A stretch of 51,223 nt of DNA from Flavobacterium sp. (GTDB lineage Bacteria > Bacteroidota > Bacteroidia > Flavobacteriales > Flavobacteriaceae). The stretch covers positions 1 to 51,223 of the forward strand of contig JAAXJD010000042.1 of the NCBI GenBank assembly GCA_012270005.1, given 5' to 3'. The notes beneath the pieces are model-generated. The model ran no database searches. It was not told the origin of the DNA and saw nothing but the letters and a program-made list of their open reading frames with translations. Made by a program: the position numbers and the translations under genes. Below are positions 8,727-17,661 of the stretch, in pieces (position 1 is the first letter of the stretch; every line of letters begins with the position of its first letter).

Positions 8727-10301
8727 TTAGTATTTTGAAGCGATTTCAGCAGCAGCTTTTTCAAGCACGTCTGTGATTTCGTCTGTAAACTTACCAGCTT
8801 TAAGCGCATCAAGTGTAGACCTGTGTGTAGCGTTTAGGTAAGACAGGTAGTCTTTTTCAAATTCTTTTACCTTGTTTACAGGTACGCTCTTAAGCAGGTT
8901 TTTAGAACCGGCGTAGATAATAGCAACCTGATCTTCTACTGTAAACGGATCGTTTACACTTTGCTTAAGGATTTCTACGTTACGCTTACCTTTTTCGATT
9001 ACGTTCATAGTAGCCGCATCAAGGTCTGAACCAAATTTAGCAAACGCTTCAAGTTCGCGGTACTGAGCCTGATCCAGCTTAAGTGTACCCGCTACTTTTT
9101 TCATTGACTTAATCTGTGCGTTACCACCTACACGAGATACCGAAATACCTACGTTAATTGCAGGGCGTACACCTGAGTTAAATAAATCTGACTCAAGGAA
9201 GATCTGACCATCTGTAATCGAGATTACGTTTGTAGGAATGTATGCAGAAACGTCACCCGCCTGTGTTTCGATGATAGGAAGCGCCGTAAGCGATCCGCCA
9301 CCTTTAACAATTGGCTTAAGTGATTCCGGAAGGTCGTTCATTTCTTTAGCAATGCTATCATCGGCAATAACCTTAGCGGCACGCTCAAGAAGGCGAGAGT
9401 GAAGGAAGAATACGTCACCCGGATATGCCTCACGTCCTGGTGGACGACGAAGTAGAAGCGACACCTCACGGTATGCTACTGCTTGCTTAGAAAGGTCATC
9501 ATAAATAATAAGCGCCGGACGGCCTGTATCGCGGAAGTACTCGCCTATAGCAGCACCTGCCATTGGCGCGTATACCTGCATAGGAGCCGGATCACTAGCG
9601 TTAGCAGCAACGATGATGGTATATGCAAGAGCACCTTTTTCTTCAAGGGTTTTAGCAATACCTGCTACTGTAGAGGCTTTTTGGCCTACAGCAACGTATA
9701 TACAGAATACAGGCTTACCTGCATCATAAAATTCTTTCTGGTTAAGAATGGTGTCTATACAAACGGTAGTTTTACCGGTTTGACGGTCACCAATCACAAG
9801 CTCACGCTGGCCACGTCCTACAGGGATCATGGCATCGATAGCCTTAATACCGGTTTGTAGCGGCTCAGTTACCGGCTGACGGTAAATTACACCCGGAGCT
9901 TTACGCTCTAGCGGCATCTCATAAAGATCTCCACCAATAGGTCCTTTACCATCTATAGGGTTACCCAGTGTATCTACAACACGGCCAAGCATTTGCTCAC
10001 CTACTTTTAGCGAAGCAATGCGGTTTTGCCTTTTTACTGTAGAACCCTCTGCAACACCTACTGATGAGCCAAGCAATACTACGCCCACATTGTCTTGTTC
10101 AAGGTTCAATACAATACCTTCTAACCCGCTTTCAAACTGTACAAGCTCACCATACTGAGCATTGTTAAGTCCGTACACACGGGCAATACCGTCACCTACC
10201 TGAAGTACGGTACCTACCTCTTCCAGTGTAGCACCCGATTCAAAACCGGACAATTGTTTCTTTAATATTGCTGAAATTTCAGCAGCTTTAATTTCTGCCA
10301 T
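8727..10301 (-). CDS. atpA: F1 ATP synthase alpha subunit
   Basis: A 524-residue regulatory nucleotide-binding subunit of the F1 head. Residues 1-90 form the beta-barrel cap, followed by the RecA-like core with the P-loop GDRQTGKT (171-178), a Walker B region ALIIYDDLS (263-271), the [17 protein letters not shown] segment (282-298) and SVSRVGG (387-393), whose arginine completes the neighbouring beta-subunit site. The length is slightly above the E. coli subunit, with a modest insertion near 311-333 as is usual in Bacteroidota. It is transcribed between atpH and atpG. The catalytic beta subunit gene is not in this window. Confidence 0.98.
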   Translation of the reverse strand: MAEIKAAEISAILKKQLSGFESGATLEEVGTVLQVGDGIARVYGLNNAQYGELVQFESGLEGIVLNLEQDNVGVVLLGSSVGVAEGSTVKRQNRIASLKVGEQMLGRVVDTLGNPIDGKGPIGGDLYEMPLERKAPGVIYRQPVTEPLQTGIKAIDAMIPVGRGQRELVIGDRQTGKTTVCIDTILNQKEFYDAGKPVFCIYVAVGQKASTVAGIAKTLEEKGALAYTIIVAANASDPAPMQVYAPMAGAAIGEYFRDTGRPALIIYDDLSKQAVAYREVSLLLRRPPGREAYPGDVFFLHSRLLERAAKVIADDSIAKEMNDLPESLKPIVKGGGSLTALPIIETQAGDVSAYIPTNVISITDGQIFLESDLFNSGVRPAINVGISVSRVGGNAQIKSMKKVAGTLKLDQAQYRELEAFAKFGSDLDAATMNVIEKGKRNVEILKQSVNDPFTVEDQVAIIYAGSKNLLKSVPVNKVKEFEKDYLSYLNATHRSTLDALKAGKFTDEITDVLEKAAAEIASKY

Positions 10302-10362
10302 CTGTATAATTAAGTTTAATTACCTGTTTTATGAACTACTCTAAATAATAGCCTGGTTATAA

Positions 10363-10890
10363 TTAGTTGGCCAGCTCCCTTTTTAGGTTAAGCAACCTTG
10401 CCGCTATACTGGCATTAAATTGCTTATCGCCAAGCCTTATAATAAACCCGCCTATGATAGAAGGGTCTACTACATTTTTAATGGTTACCTGGTTAGTGGT
10501 AAACTGTTTTATTTTAGCAAGTACCTTAGCCTCTAAATCTGCATCTATAGGAAACGCGGTAGTTACCACAGCTGTTTCTACACCACTGGCAGCATCAAAC
10601 TGTTCTTTGTACTGTGCGGCGATTGCAGCAAGTATGCCAAACCTTTTGTTTTCCTGTAGCAACTGAAAAAGCGACCCTGTTATTTGTTGTGCACCGGCAA
10701 ATATCTCTTTAAGCGCACTTAGCTTTACATCGCCTTTTACATTAGGGCTGTTTAAAAAGTTAGACAGCTCCTTACTTTCTTTTACGGCAGCAGTAATCTG
10801 CTCCATGTCGGCAGCTACCTGTGGGGCTACGCCCTGGGCTTGTGCAAGGTCTAGTATTGCTTTTGCGTATCGTACTGCAGCTCTGCTCAT
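10363..10890 (-). CDS. atpH: F1 ATP synthase delta subunit (OSCP)
   Basis: A 175-residue subunit that joins the peripheral stalk (subunit b) to the top of the F1 head. It begins MSRAAVRYAKAILDLAQ, the family's first helix, and ends with the conserved segment VDPSIIGGFIIRLGDKQFNASIAARLLNLKREL (about 143-173; the IGGFIIRLGDK part is the hallmark). It starts 10 bases after the atpF stop, typical of tight coupling within the operon. Length and both motifs are normal. Confidence 0.96.
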   Translation of the reverse strand: MSRAAVRYAKAILDLAQAQGVAPQVAADMEQITAAVKESKELSNFLNSPNVKGDVKLSALKEIFAGAQQITGSLFQLLQENKRFGILAAIAAQYKEQFDAASGVETAVVTTAFPIDADLEAKVLAKIKQFTTNQVTIKNVVDPSIIGGFIIRLGDKQFNASIAARLLNLKRELAN

Positions 10891-10900
10891 ACGGGTGAAA

Positions 10901-11401
10901 TTAGTTTAGTTTTACTTCGTCAAGCATTTTTTCTACAAGGCCGGTCTGTGCTTCTTTATTAGCAAGCTCTGCCTTAAGTAGTTTTTCTGCAATTTCTACC
11001 GAAAGCGCAGATACATGGCTCTTAAGCTCTGCCATGGCAGCATTTTTCTCAGCAGCTACTTCAGCTTTAGCTTTCTCTACAATAGCATCAGCTTTTACTT
11101 TAGCTTCTGTTTCGGCAGCAGCAATCATTTTATCTTTTATTTCGCGGGCTTCTTTCATAATAGCATCCCTTTCGGCACGTGCCTGGTGAAGGATAGCATC
11201 GTTTTCAGCCTTAAGTGTAGCCATTTCTTTACGGGCAAGTTCTGCAGATGCAATAGCATTAGCTATACCTTCTTCCCTTGCGTTAAGCGCTTCGATGATA
11301 GGTTTCCAAGCAAATTTTCCAAGAAGGAAAATAATTACTACAAGGATAATAGCCTGCCAAAAGAACAAACCAAACGAAAAATCATTAATTAACTTATCCA
11401 T
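10901..11401 (-). CDS. atpF: F0 ATP synthase subunit b
   Basis: A 166-residue peripheral stalk subunit. One membrane helix near residues 10-28 (FFWQAIILVVIIFLLGKFAW) is followed by KPIIEALNAREE and a long charged, alanine-rich coiled coil to the C-terminus, which dimerises and contacts delta. The sequence and length are typical. The gene is separated from atpE by an 85-base spacer with a strong hairpin, so its translation or transcript level may differ from that of atpE. Confidence 0.96.
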   Translation of the reverse strand: MDKLINDFSFGLFFWQAIILVVIIFLLGKFAWKPIIEALNAREEGIANAIASAELARKEMATLKAENDAILHQARAERDAIMKEAREIKDKMIAAAETEAKVKADAIVEKAKAEVAAEKNAAMAELKSHVSALSVEIAEKLLKAELANKEAQTGLVEKMLDEVKLN

Positions 11402-11450
11402 ATATTTTTATTACTGGTATTGTTGTTGTTTTTCTAATTAGCTTTAAAAC

Positions 11451-11479
11451 AACACCTGCAACCAACCGTTGCAGGTGTT
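11451..11479 (-). promoter_or_regulatory. strong hairpin in the atpE-atpF spacer, possible attenuator or stabiliser
   Basis: Perfect 11-base stem AACACCTGCAA/TTGCAGGTGTT with a seven-base loop, right after the atpE stop in transcription order. Only a short T tract follows on the minus strand, so partial termination or 3'-end protection of the atpB-atpE transcript is more likely than full termination. This would fit the need for many c subunits per complex, but the role is inference. Confidence 0.6.
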
Positions 11480-11486
11480 TGTTTAA

Positions 11487-11681
11487 TTATTTTCCTAGGA
11501 TTAGAGCACCGAATGCAAGACCTTCAAGAAGTGCGCCGATGATGATCATTGCAGTCTGGATTTTACCAGCAGCCTCTGGCTGACGGGCAATAGCATCCAT
11601 TGCAGAACCACCAATTTTACCTAAACCAAGACCGGCACCTATTACAATAAGACCGGCTCCAACTAGACCTGGAATTTCCAT
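11487..11681 (-). CDS. atpE: F0 ATP synthase subunit c
   Basis: A 64-residue proteolipid with two membrane helices joined by the polar loop ARQPE. The proton-binding carboxylate is Glu53 in GALLEGLAF. At the positions where sodium-dependent rings have Gln in helix 1 and Ser/Thr after the Glu, this protein has Leu and Gly, so it should be proton-coupled. The chain is short but normal for Bacteroidota. It lies between atpB and atpF and is followed by the spacer hairpin. Confidence 0.97.
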   Translation of the reverse strand: MEIPGLVGAGLIVIGAGLGLGKIGGSAMDAIARQPEAAGKIQTAMIIIGALLEGLAFGALILGK

Positions 11682-11736
11682 GATATATAATTAATTAAAT
11701 TAATGTTCTATTTTAAATTAGTTGTTTTCTCAAAAA

Positions 11737-12963
11737 TTAGATTACCGGGATTTCCGGATCCTCTACATGATGATCGTCATGGCTATGTGCGTGGTCATGG
11801 TGATGATCATGCTCTTGCACTGCCATACCTATGAACAGCGATGAAAGCATGGTAAAGATAAACGCCTGAAGGAACGCCACAAGCAATTCTATTACAGAGA
11901 TAAACAGTGTTAGCACCATTGACGCACCTATACTACCACCTATGGTAAGTTGGTTCTTCATTACGTAGATTACCGCTATAAGACCCATAACCACCGTGTG
12001 ACCCGCAGTAATGTTTGCAAATAAACGGATAAGTAGTGAGAATGGCTTAGTAAAAAGACCAAGTACTTCTATAGGCGCAAGTACTATCCTCATTACATAA
12101 GGAACACCCGGCATCCAGAAGATGTGGCCCCAGTACTCTTTGTTAGCACTAAATTGTGTTATAAAGAATGTAAACAGTGCAAGACATACCGTTACAGCAA
12201 TGTTACCGGTAACGTTTATACCCAGTGGCGTAAGGCCAAGAAGGTTTAGCGTCCAGATAAGGAAAAACACTGTAAGCAGGTACGGCATAAATTTCTTATA
12301 CTTTTCCTCGCCAATGTTTGGCCTGGCTATTTCATCCCTTACATATATAACAAGTGGCTCCAGTACACGTGCAAAACCTGTAGGCAGCGCGTTCGGACTT
12401 TTTTTATACGTTTTAGCAAGACCTGTAAATAACACAAACATAAGTAACGCCGTGAACAATAAAGCCACTACGTTTTTAGTTATAGAAAAATCCATAGCCT
12501 GAGCCACGGTTGGGTGACCATGATGATCCAGCTTAAGATCGCCGGCAGCATCTGTCTTGTATATTTTGTTATGGAAAAGCTTGTAGTAGTTACCATCTAC
12601 ATTAGCCACAGATTCGCCATGGTTAAATGCAGACGACATAAAAAATTTCACGCCGTTATCATAAAGGATAACCGGTAGCGGAAAACCGTAGTGTTCACCT
12701 GTTTCCTCGTCAGAGAAGAACACAAACTCATGAGAGTCCTGAAGGTGGTGGGCAATATGCTCGTTGATTTTTGATTTTTCATCAGCAGGCTCTGCAGCAT
12801 GACCCTCATGGGCTTCATGTGCAGCAGGGGCTTCAGCATGTACGGCAGCGCTATCGTGCTGTACGTGGATTGAATCCTCAGTTGAACCAGCAGAAGAAAT
12901 AAGGGGCAGAACCAGCAACAGGGCCGCAACTGAGTTCTTTAGAAATTGTCCGGAAAACACCAT
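11737..12963 (-). CDS. atpB: F0 ATP synthase subunit a, with long extension and His-rich tail
   Basis: A 408-residue proton-channel subunit. The core (about 160-380) holds several membrane helices and the essential arginine, Arg313 in LIRLFANITAGH, which faces the c ring. Residues 1-25 look like a signal sequence and are followed by a His/Glu/Ala-rich soluble region of about 130 residues, as in other Bacteroidota AtpB proteins and unlike the shorter E. coli protein. The C-terminal tail (385-399) carries nine histidines in 15 residues, a possible metal-binding patch. This is the first classical atp gene, with its own promoter at 13004-13032. Confidence 0.96.
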   Translation of the reverse strand: MVFSGQFLKNSVAALLLVLPLISSAGSTEDSIHVQHDSAAVHAEAPAAHEAHEGHAAEPADEKSKINEHIAHHLQDSHEFVFFSDEETGEHYGFPLPVILYDNGVKFFMSSAFNHGESVANVDGNYYKLFHNKIYKTDAAGDLKLDHHGHPTVAQAMDFSITKNVVALLFTALLMFVLFTGLAKTYKKSPNALPTGFARVLEPLVIYVRDEIARPNIGEEKYKKFMPYLLTVFFLIWTLNLLGLTPLGINVTGNIAVTVCLALFTFFITQFSANKEYWGHIFWMPGVPYVMRIVLAPIEVLGLFTKPFSLLIRLFANITAGHTVVMGLIAVIYVMKNQLTIGGSIGASMVLTLFISVIELLVAFLQAFIFTMLSSLFIGMAVQEHDHHHDHAHSHDDHHVEDPEIPVI

Positions 12964-13003
12964 CTTATTAACTATCTTAATTTTACAGTCCTCAAATTTT
13001 GCG

Positions 13004-13032
13004 CAAAGGTACGCTTTAATTTAATATATCAA
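13004..13032 (-). promoter_or_regulatory. promoter of the atpB operon
   Basis: On the minus strand TTG (13032-13030), then an 18-base spacer, then TACCTTTG (13011-13004). This is an excellent match to the Bacteroidota pattern TTG-N17-23-TAnnTTTG. It lies in the 115-base gap before atpB and would allow the ATPase genes to be expressed apart from the upstream porW-bactofilin genes. Confidence 0.75.
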
Positions 13033-13078
13033 TGTTGAAAATCTACTTTTTTCGAGAATTTTCAGCCTTTGGAAAAAA

Positions 13079-13474
13079 TCATTGTTTTTTGTTTAAGAGA
13101 ACCGTTGTAAAATAGGCCTCCAACATTAAAAATAACATAAAAATAACAAAAATGTTGACTTTCTCTGTAGGGGCTTCAATCGTTTTCGATAAAACAGGCC
13201 TGATATACAAATAGCCCGCTACAACCTGTAAGGTGGTTAAGAATAGGAAAATATACCCTGTTTGCCCGGGATTTTTTTTGGATATAAAATGCAATACAAA
13301 TAATATTGCTGCACAAACGGCATAAAAGAAAAGTACTGTTACATACACAGGATAAACAAAATCAGCACTTTGCGCTTTTAAATCAGGCAACTGAAACAGT
13401 AACACGTTGGTAATTAGAAATACACAGGCAAGGCCCGAAACAATAGCAAAGGTTTTAAAAAAGCTTTTATCCAT
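13079..13474 (-). CDS. small four-helix membrane protein upstream of atpB, possibly DUF6168
   Basis: A 131-residue protein with four predicted membrane helices (about 10-30, 40-62, 72-92 and 107-127) and basic ends. It stands where many ATP synthase operons carry atpI, just after the AtpZ-like gene (its start abuts that gene's stop). From memory it resembles the Flavobacteriaceae family called DUF6168, which is often found at this place. A role in assembly of the ATP synthase or in ion supply is inference from position only. Confidence 0.65.
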   Translation of the reverse strand: MDKSFFKTFAIVSGLACVFLITNVLLFQLPDLKAQSADFVYPVYVTVLFFYAVCAAILFVLHFISKKNPGQTGYIFLFLTTLQVVAGYLYIRPVLSKTIEAPTEKVNIFVIFMLFLMLEAYFTTVLLNKKQ

Positions 13475-13702
13475 TTATTTATTAAGTTTATTTACCTGAC
13501 GTACAACATTATATAATGCCACAGCAACACCTGCCATAGTGCAGATAATAAAATATAGTCCGTTAGGGTTTGGGTATTTTTCGTCGAGCCATGAGCCCAG
13601 TTTACTAAATAAAAAAATGATAAGCCCCATTTGTGTAGGGATGCTTATCAGTGCCAGCCAGGGGTTTGGTTTTTTATTATTGTCCTGCGGGTTGTTTGTC
13701 AT
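13475..13702 (-). CDS. AtpZ/AtpI family protein
   Basis: A 75-residue protein with two membrane helices separated by a short loop: a polar N-terminus, WLALISIPTQMGLIIFLFSK, then GSWLDEKYPNPNGLYFI and a second helix ending VRQVNKLNK. The GSWLDEK segment and the two-helix layout fit the AtpZ/AtpI group, small proteins that help build the c ring or supply magnesium or calcium. Its start overlaps the bactofilin gene by 26 bases and its stop touches the next gene, so the three are probably translationally coupled. Confidence 0.8.
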   Translation of the reverse strand: MTNNPQDNNKKPNPWLALISIPTQMGLIIFLFSKLGSWLDEKYPNPNGLYFIICTMAGVAVALYNVVRQVNKLNK

Positions 13703-14075
13703 GGGCCGGATTGTTTTTTGGCGTATTTTTCATGGTGCAGGTAGCAGTAAAAACCGCACCTGGTTCTACAGCAAGCTTGCCGGCTACTACCTCACCCTGA
13801 ATGTGAGCTTTGTTTTTTATGCTAAGAAGTTCCTGCACCTCTATGTGCCCGTTAAATTTTCCTTCTATATCGGCGCTCTTGCATTTTACATCTCCGGTAA
13901 CGCTGGCGGCGGGGCCTATAACCACCCTGCCCTGTGTTGTTATATTACCTACTATAACACCGTCGAGCCTTAGGTCGGCCTGAGAGACTATGTCGCCCGT
14001 TATAGACGTACCTTCTACAATACGGTTTGTTTTTCCTAAAAGATCTGTATATGATTTCTGCGATTTCTCAAACAT
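13677..14075 (-). CDS. bactofilin-family polymer-forming cytoskeletal protein
   Basis: A 132-residue cytoplasmic protein with the bactofilin beta-helix core (about 20-115): TSITGDIVSQADLRLDG, then repeated G-x-hydrophobic turns such as GRVVIGPAASVTGDVKC and AVEPGAVFTATC. Bactofilins form non-polar filaments without nucleotide and organise wall growth or polar structures. It lies 22 bases after porW and overlaps the AtpZ-like gene, linking a cell-envelope gene to the ATP synthase operon. Which envelope process it serves here is unknown. Confidence 0.9.
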   Translation of the reverse strand: MFEKSQKSYTDLLGKTNRIVEGTSITGDIVSQADLRLDGVIVGNITTQGRVVIGPAASVTGDVKCKSADIEGKFNGHIEVQELLSIKNKAHIQGEVVAGKLAVEPGAVFTATCTMKNTPKNNPAHDKQPAGQ

Positions 14076-14097
14076 ACTACTCCTATATATATACGTG

Positions 14098-16812
14098 TTA
14101 CTTTACAGGCTGGTACTGCCCAAAGTTTTTCTTTATTTGTATTACCTTATAATCCTCAGCACTTATAATGGTAGGCACCTGTGCTATTTTATATTCTTTG
14201 TAATCCCTTAGTATGGTGGCCACATCATTAGCGGCAAGCTTGTTTATAAGGCCGTGGATAACCACTATATTTTCGTTAACCGTATATATGTCGTTACTTA
14301 CGGTAATATTATTGTTATTGTTGTCTTTTATAAACTGCTGAATGGTTTTTATAAGAGTTGCAATTTTAGGGTCGTTAGCCTCAAACTTAAAAATGATTTT
14401 AAAGCTGGTGGGCGCCGCGCCAAAGGCTACTTTTTCCAGTGCCGGTATGTCTTTTTTAAGCAGGGCATCGGCCTCCTTACCTTCTTTTGCGTTAGCATAG
14501 GTAAGGGCTACATAATTAAGCGCTTTTCTATACTCTTCTACACCCTGGAGCCTTCCTGCAAGCCTGGCTTTTAGAAGCTCCAACTTTGGTAGTATATCTT
14601 CCCCTTCATAGGTATCTATATATTGGCCAATGTTTTCGTACACCTCGCGAATATCGCCCTTACGGTACTCATCGTATAATTTTTTATACACCGCCTCCGG
14701 GCTTCCGGCAAACAGTTCTTCCGGGTTAGGGTTTTTAATGATTGCCGCATAACGGGTATCCGGGTATTGTGAAAGTATGCGTTGCTTATACACTTCTGCC
14801 TTTGCAGGATCCAGCGTTTGGTATATACGATACAAATTGTAAAGAGCCGGCGGCACAAGGCGCTCCTCCGGATTATACGTCAGCAGCTTTTCCAGCTTAT
14901 CGGCAGCACGGTTATACTCTTTAAATTTATCCTTGTAAATGGCGCCTAGCTGAAAGTACGCATAATTGCGGTCTTTGGCAAGGCTGTCTAATACCTTTTG
15001 CGACTGCGGAAGCTGCCCTATGTAAAACTCAGGGTCGTAACGCGGTTTCAGCGGCTTGTCTTTTTTGTTATCTTTACCCGAAGCCGTACCATTGTTATCT
15101 GCGTCTTCCAGGTCTGCAGCGCTAACATCTGAACCTGCGCCACCAGACTTCATTTCAGAAAGTACCCTCCAGTTATCATCAAGCGGCCTTTTGCCCCACT
15201 TGGCTGCAAACGAAGCTTTACCCGAACTTACATTAGCATCGTTGTAAAAATAGAACGGACCCGATGCCGCACCACCTGCGCTTCTGGCTACGCCACTACT
15301 TTTAGGGCTATTACTGGCAAAAACCGAAGATGCCTCGCGATTCCTTGCCATTTCGGCAGCAGATATGTTGCCTTTGTTAGCGGCAAAAGCATTTTTAGCG
15401 TCCGGGGCATCTTGCCCCATAGGATCATCGCCTGCTGCATTAGCCGCACGGTTCTCTTGCTTACGGAGTTCAAGCTCTGCCTTTTTACGGGCTTCCTCGT
15501 CTTGTTTTTTTAGTTTTTCGATATAGTCATTATAGTATGCCACTCGCTTTTCGGGCGAAAGCCCTGCCACATATAAAATACTGTCGTTAGTATTAGCTAT
15601 GTTTTCGTATTTAATAACATCTTCAAGGTTATCGCGTTTCTTTTTAATGGCTTTATATTCGCGGGTGCGGAAATCCATATTTACCAGTGTACTATCGTAG
15701 TACTTGCCCGCCACAAGATACTTGGCCTGCTTAAAGTTTATCTCGGCTATGTTTCGGTAATTACTGGCAGTAAGGTATTTGTCCGCGCCTTTTTTCTTTA
15801 TGGATACATTATAGTACTTAACCGCGTTTTTAGTATTGCCCTGGCGGTCATAGAACAAACCTACCTGATGGTTAATGATATCAAGGAATGGCCTGTTTTC
15901 TCTATCGGCAAGCATTTTACGGTATTTTTCCATAAAGGCAAGGGTATCGCCACCTTTGTGGTTAAACATACCCGCCTGCATGGCATGTGCCTGCACGGTG
16001 TATATGCGCGGCGACTTACGCTTCATGTCTATCACCTTCTGGAAATAGGCAAAAGCGCTGTCGGGCTTATCCATTTTACCGTAAAGCTGCCCGGTAATAA
16101 AATAATAACGGGCTCTCTTTTCTTTATCGCGGCTGGATTTAGCTGCCTCTTTAAGTACGGTTGCAGCACTGTCTTTATACTCTTCGTTTATGTAAGCCTG
16201 GGCCAGTATGGCATTAGCATCGCTATAAATTTGCCTGTCCATAACCTCCTTTTTTTCTTTAAGGAGCTGTTTAAGGTTTTTAATGGCTACACCAGTGTTA
16301 TCCAGCCTTATGTTGGTTTTTTCGCGCCATACTTTTACCTCATCTATGGCACTGCTCTTAGGGTATTTGTATAACACATAGTTAAACGCCTCCATAGCCG
16401 GAATAAAACGGTTATCGTAGTAGCGCGCTTCGCCCAGTAACAGGTAGGCTTCATCCATTTGCGGATTACGCTCCTGCCCGCCTATGTCCATAGAGTGTTT
16501 TTGTATGGCTTTAACGGCCTTTGTTTCGGCACGTTCTATGTTAGCATTACGGCGGTCAGTGGGTTCCATTTCTTCAGGGGGCCGCTGCATACGTTCTACG
16601 GGGAGCACGTCCCAGTAGTTGTCTTTAAGATTGGTTTTAAGCTCCTTAACACCTGCCACAAGCGCATTGTTACCATTATACATAACGTTGTATTTGGTAG
16701 ACATGGCATGGTATTTACGGTTTATAAATTTGTCTTTTTTTGTAGAGCAGCCTATGGCAAAAATAGCCGCCCCGAAAAACAAAATATATTTTGAGTAACT
16801 GGTTTTCAACAC
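14098..16812 (-). CDS. porW: type IX secretion / gliding lipoprotein PorW (SprE)
   Basis: A 904-residue protein with a lipoprotein signal (FAIGC, Cys22) followed by a region of TPR-like helical repeats (about 100-420; e.g. EAYLLLGEARYYDNRFIPAMEAF), a low-complexity charged segment (about 420-590) and further helical repeats in the C-terminal half. This layout, together with the INRKYHAMSTKYNVMYNG start of the mature chain, matches PorW/SprE. That lipoprotein is needed for T9SS secretion and gliding and is thought to bridge the inner-membrane motor and the outer-membrane translocon. The 1549-residue T9SS cargo in this window is a plausible client. It is the first gene of the minus-strand run leading into the ATP synthase genes. 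Confidence 0.88.
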   Translation of the reverse strand: MLKTSYSKYILFFGAAIFAIGCSTKKDKFINRKYHAMSTKYNVMYNGNNALVAGVKELKTNLKDNYWDVLPVERMQRPPEEMEPTDRRNANIERAETKAVKAIQKHSMDIGGQERNPQMDEAYLLLGEARYYDNRFIPAMEAFNYVLYKYPKSSAIDEVKVWREKTNIRLDNTGVAIKNLKQLLKEKKEVMDRQIYSDANAILAQAYINEEYKDSAATVLKEAAKSSRDKEKRARYYFITGQLYGKMDKPDSAFAYFQKVIDMKRKSPRIYTVQAHAMQAGMFNHKGGDTLAFMEKYRKMLADRENRPFLDIINHQVGLFYDRQGNTKNAVKYYNVSIKKKGADKYLTASNYRNIAEINFKQAKYLVAGKYYDSTLVNMDFRTREYKAIKKKRDNLEDVIKYENIANTNDSILYVAGLSPEKRVAYYNDYIEKLKKQDEEARKKAELELRKQENRAANAAGDDPMGQDAPDAKNAFAANKGNISAAEMARNREASSVFASNSPKSSGVARSAGGAASGPFYFYNDANVSSGKASFAAKWGKRPLDDNWRVLSEMKSGGAGSDVSAADLEDADNNGTASGKDNKKDKPLKPRYDPEFYIGQLPQSQKVLDSLAKDRNYAYFQLGAIYKDKFKEYNRAADKLEKLLTYNPEERLVPPALYNLYRIYQTLDPAKAEVYKQRILSQYPDTRYAAIIKNPNPEELFAGSPEAVYKKLYDEYRKGDIREVYENIGQYIDTYEGEDILPKLELLKARLAGRLQGVEEYRKALNYVALTYANAKEGKEADALLKKDIPALEKVAFGAAPTSFKIIFKFEANDPKIATLIKTIQQFIKDNNNNNITVSNDIYTVNENIVVIHGLINKLAANDVATILRDYKEYKIAQVPTIISAEDYKVIQIKKNFGQYQPVK

Positions 16813-16901
16813 AAAAGAATTTTTTATCCTAAACTTTCAAAATTACTTTTTAGTATAGTAGAGGGTAAAAATACGGTTCTTTTTTGTAATGGCAGTTGTT
16901 T

Positions 16902-16934
16902 TAAAAAAAATTCCCCGCCACAGGGCAGGGAATT
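16902..16934 (-). terminator. terminator of the PadR-array-ABC operon
   Basis: On the minus strand AATTCCCTGCC pairs with GGCGGGGAATT (11 bases, one G-U pair, loop CTGT), followed by a run of T. It begins six bases after the ABC ATPase stop and closes the operon that starts at padR. Confidence 0.88.
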
Positions 16935-16940
16935 AACTTT

Positions 16941-17636
16941 TTATACTGCAAAAAACGCTTCCAGTTCCTCCAGCGTTTCTGCCGATGTATACAGGTCTTT
17001 TACCACGTGTCCTTTGTGCATGGCCACTATGCGGTTACTCACCTCTGTAGTATGCGCCAGGTCATGGCTGCTTACCAGTATGGTTTTGGTTTTATCTTCG
17101 GCAAGGTCTTTTATAATTTTCTTTAGCCTAAACTGCGTGGTAGGGTCCAGGTTTGCAAACGGCTCATCGAGTATTATAACATCAGGATTACCTATAAGGG
17201 TAGCTATAATGCCCACCTTTTTTTGGTTACCCTTACTCAGGTCGCGAAGGTATTTCTTTTTGCCCAATATTTCATCGTTAAAAAAATCAGTGTGCTTAGC
17301 CAGCAGCTCATTTACCGATGCTTTGTTTTGCCCGCGAAGTTCGCCTATAAAATAAAAGTACTCTTCGGCGGTAAGGTACCCTATAAGGAAGCTTTCGTCC
17401 AGGAACGCAGCGGTAAGGGGTTTCCAGTCTTCGCTTTTGTTTACCTGTATGCCGTTAATTTCTACATGCCCGGTGCTGGGCTCTATAAGATCCAGCAGCA
17501 AGCTGAACAGGGTGGTTTTACCGGCACCGTTATTACCTACCAGACCAAAGCTTTCGCCTTTGTTAATGGTAAGGTTTGGTATGTTTAGCACTACTGTGCC
17601 GTTATATGCTTTTTTAAGGTCTTGTATCTGTATCAT
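16941..17636 (-). CDS. ABC transporter ATP-binding protein
   Basis: A 231-residue cytoplasmic ATPase partner of the permease encoded just upstream. Motifs: Walker A GNNGAGKTT (34-42), signature LSKGNQK (133-139), Walker B VIILDEP (153-159), D-loop ANLDP, H-loop His191 in VSSHDL. The position of the usual Q-loop glutamine reads AAFLDESFL, with no obvious Gln, which is seen in some exporter ATPases. It starts 25 bases after the permease stop, and a terminator follows directly. The GNQKK form of the signature is common in export-type and antibiotic-resistance-like ABC ATPases. The substrate is unknown. Confidence 0.93.
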   Translation of the reverse strand: MIQIQDLKKAYNGTVVLNIPNLTINKGESFGLVGNNGAGKTTLFSLLLDLIEPSTGHVEINGIQVNKSEDWKPLTAAFLDESFLIGYLTAEEYFYFIGELRGQNKASVNELLAKHTDFFNDEILGKKKYLRDLSKGNQKKVGIIATLIGNPDVIILDEPFANLDPTTQFRLKKIIKDLAEDKTKTILVSSHDLAHTTEVSNRIVAMHKGHVVKDLYTSAETLEELEAFFAV

Positions 17637-17661
17637 GGTTGATGAAGCGTTGTATTAGTAA

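Noticed and set aside
11487-11681. Sodium-dependent c ring
   Set aside because: The Gln in helix 1 and the Ser/Thr after the ion-binding Glu, typical of sodium rings, are Leu and Gly here.
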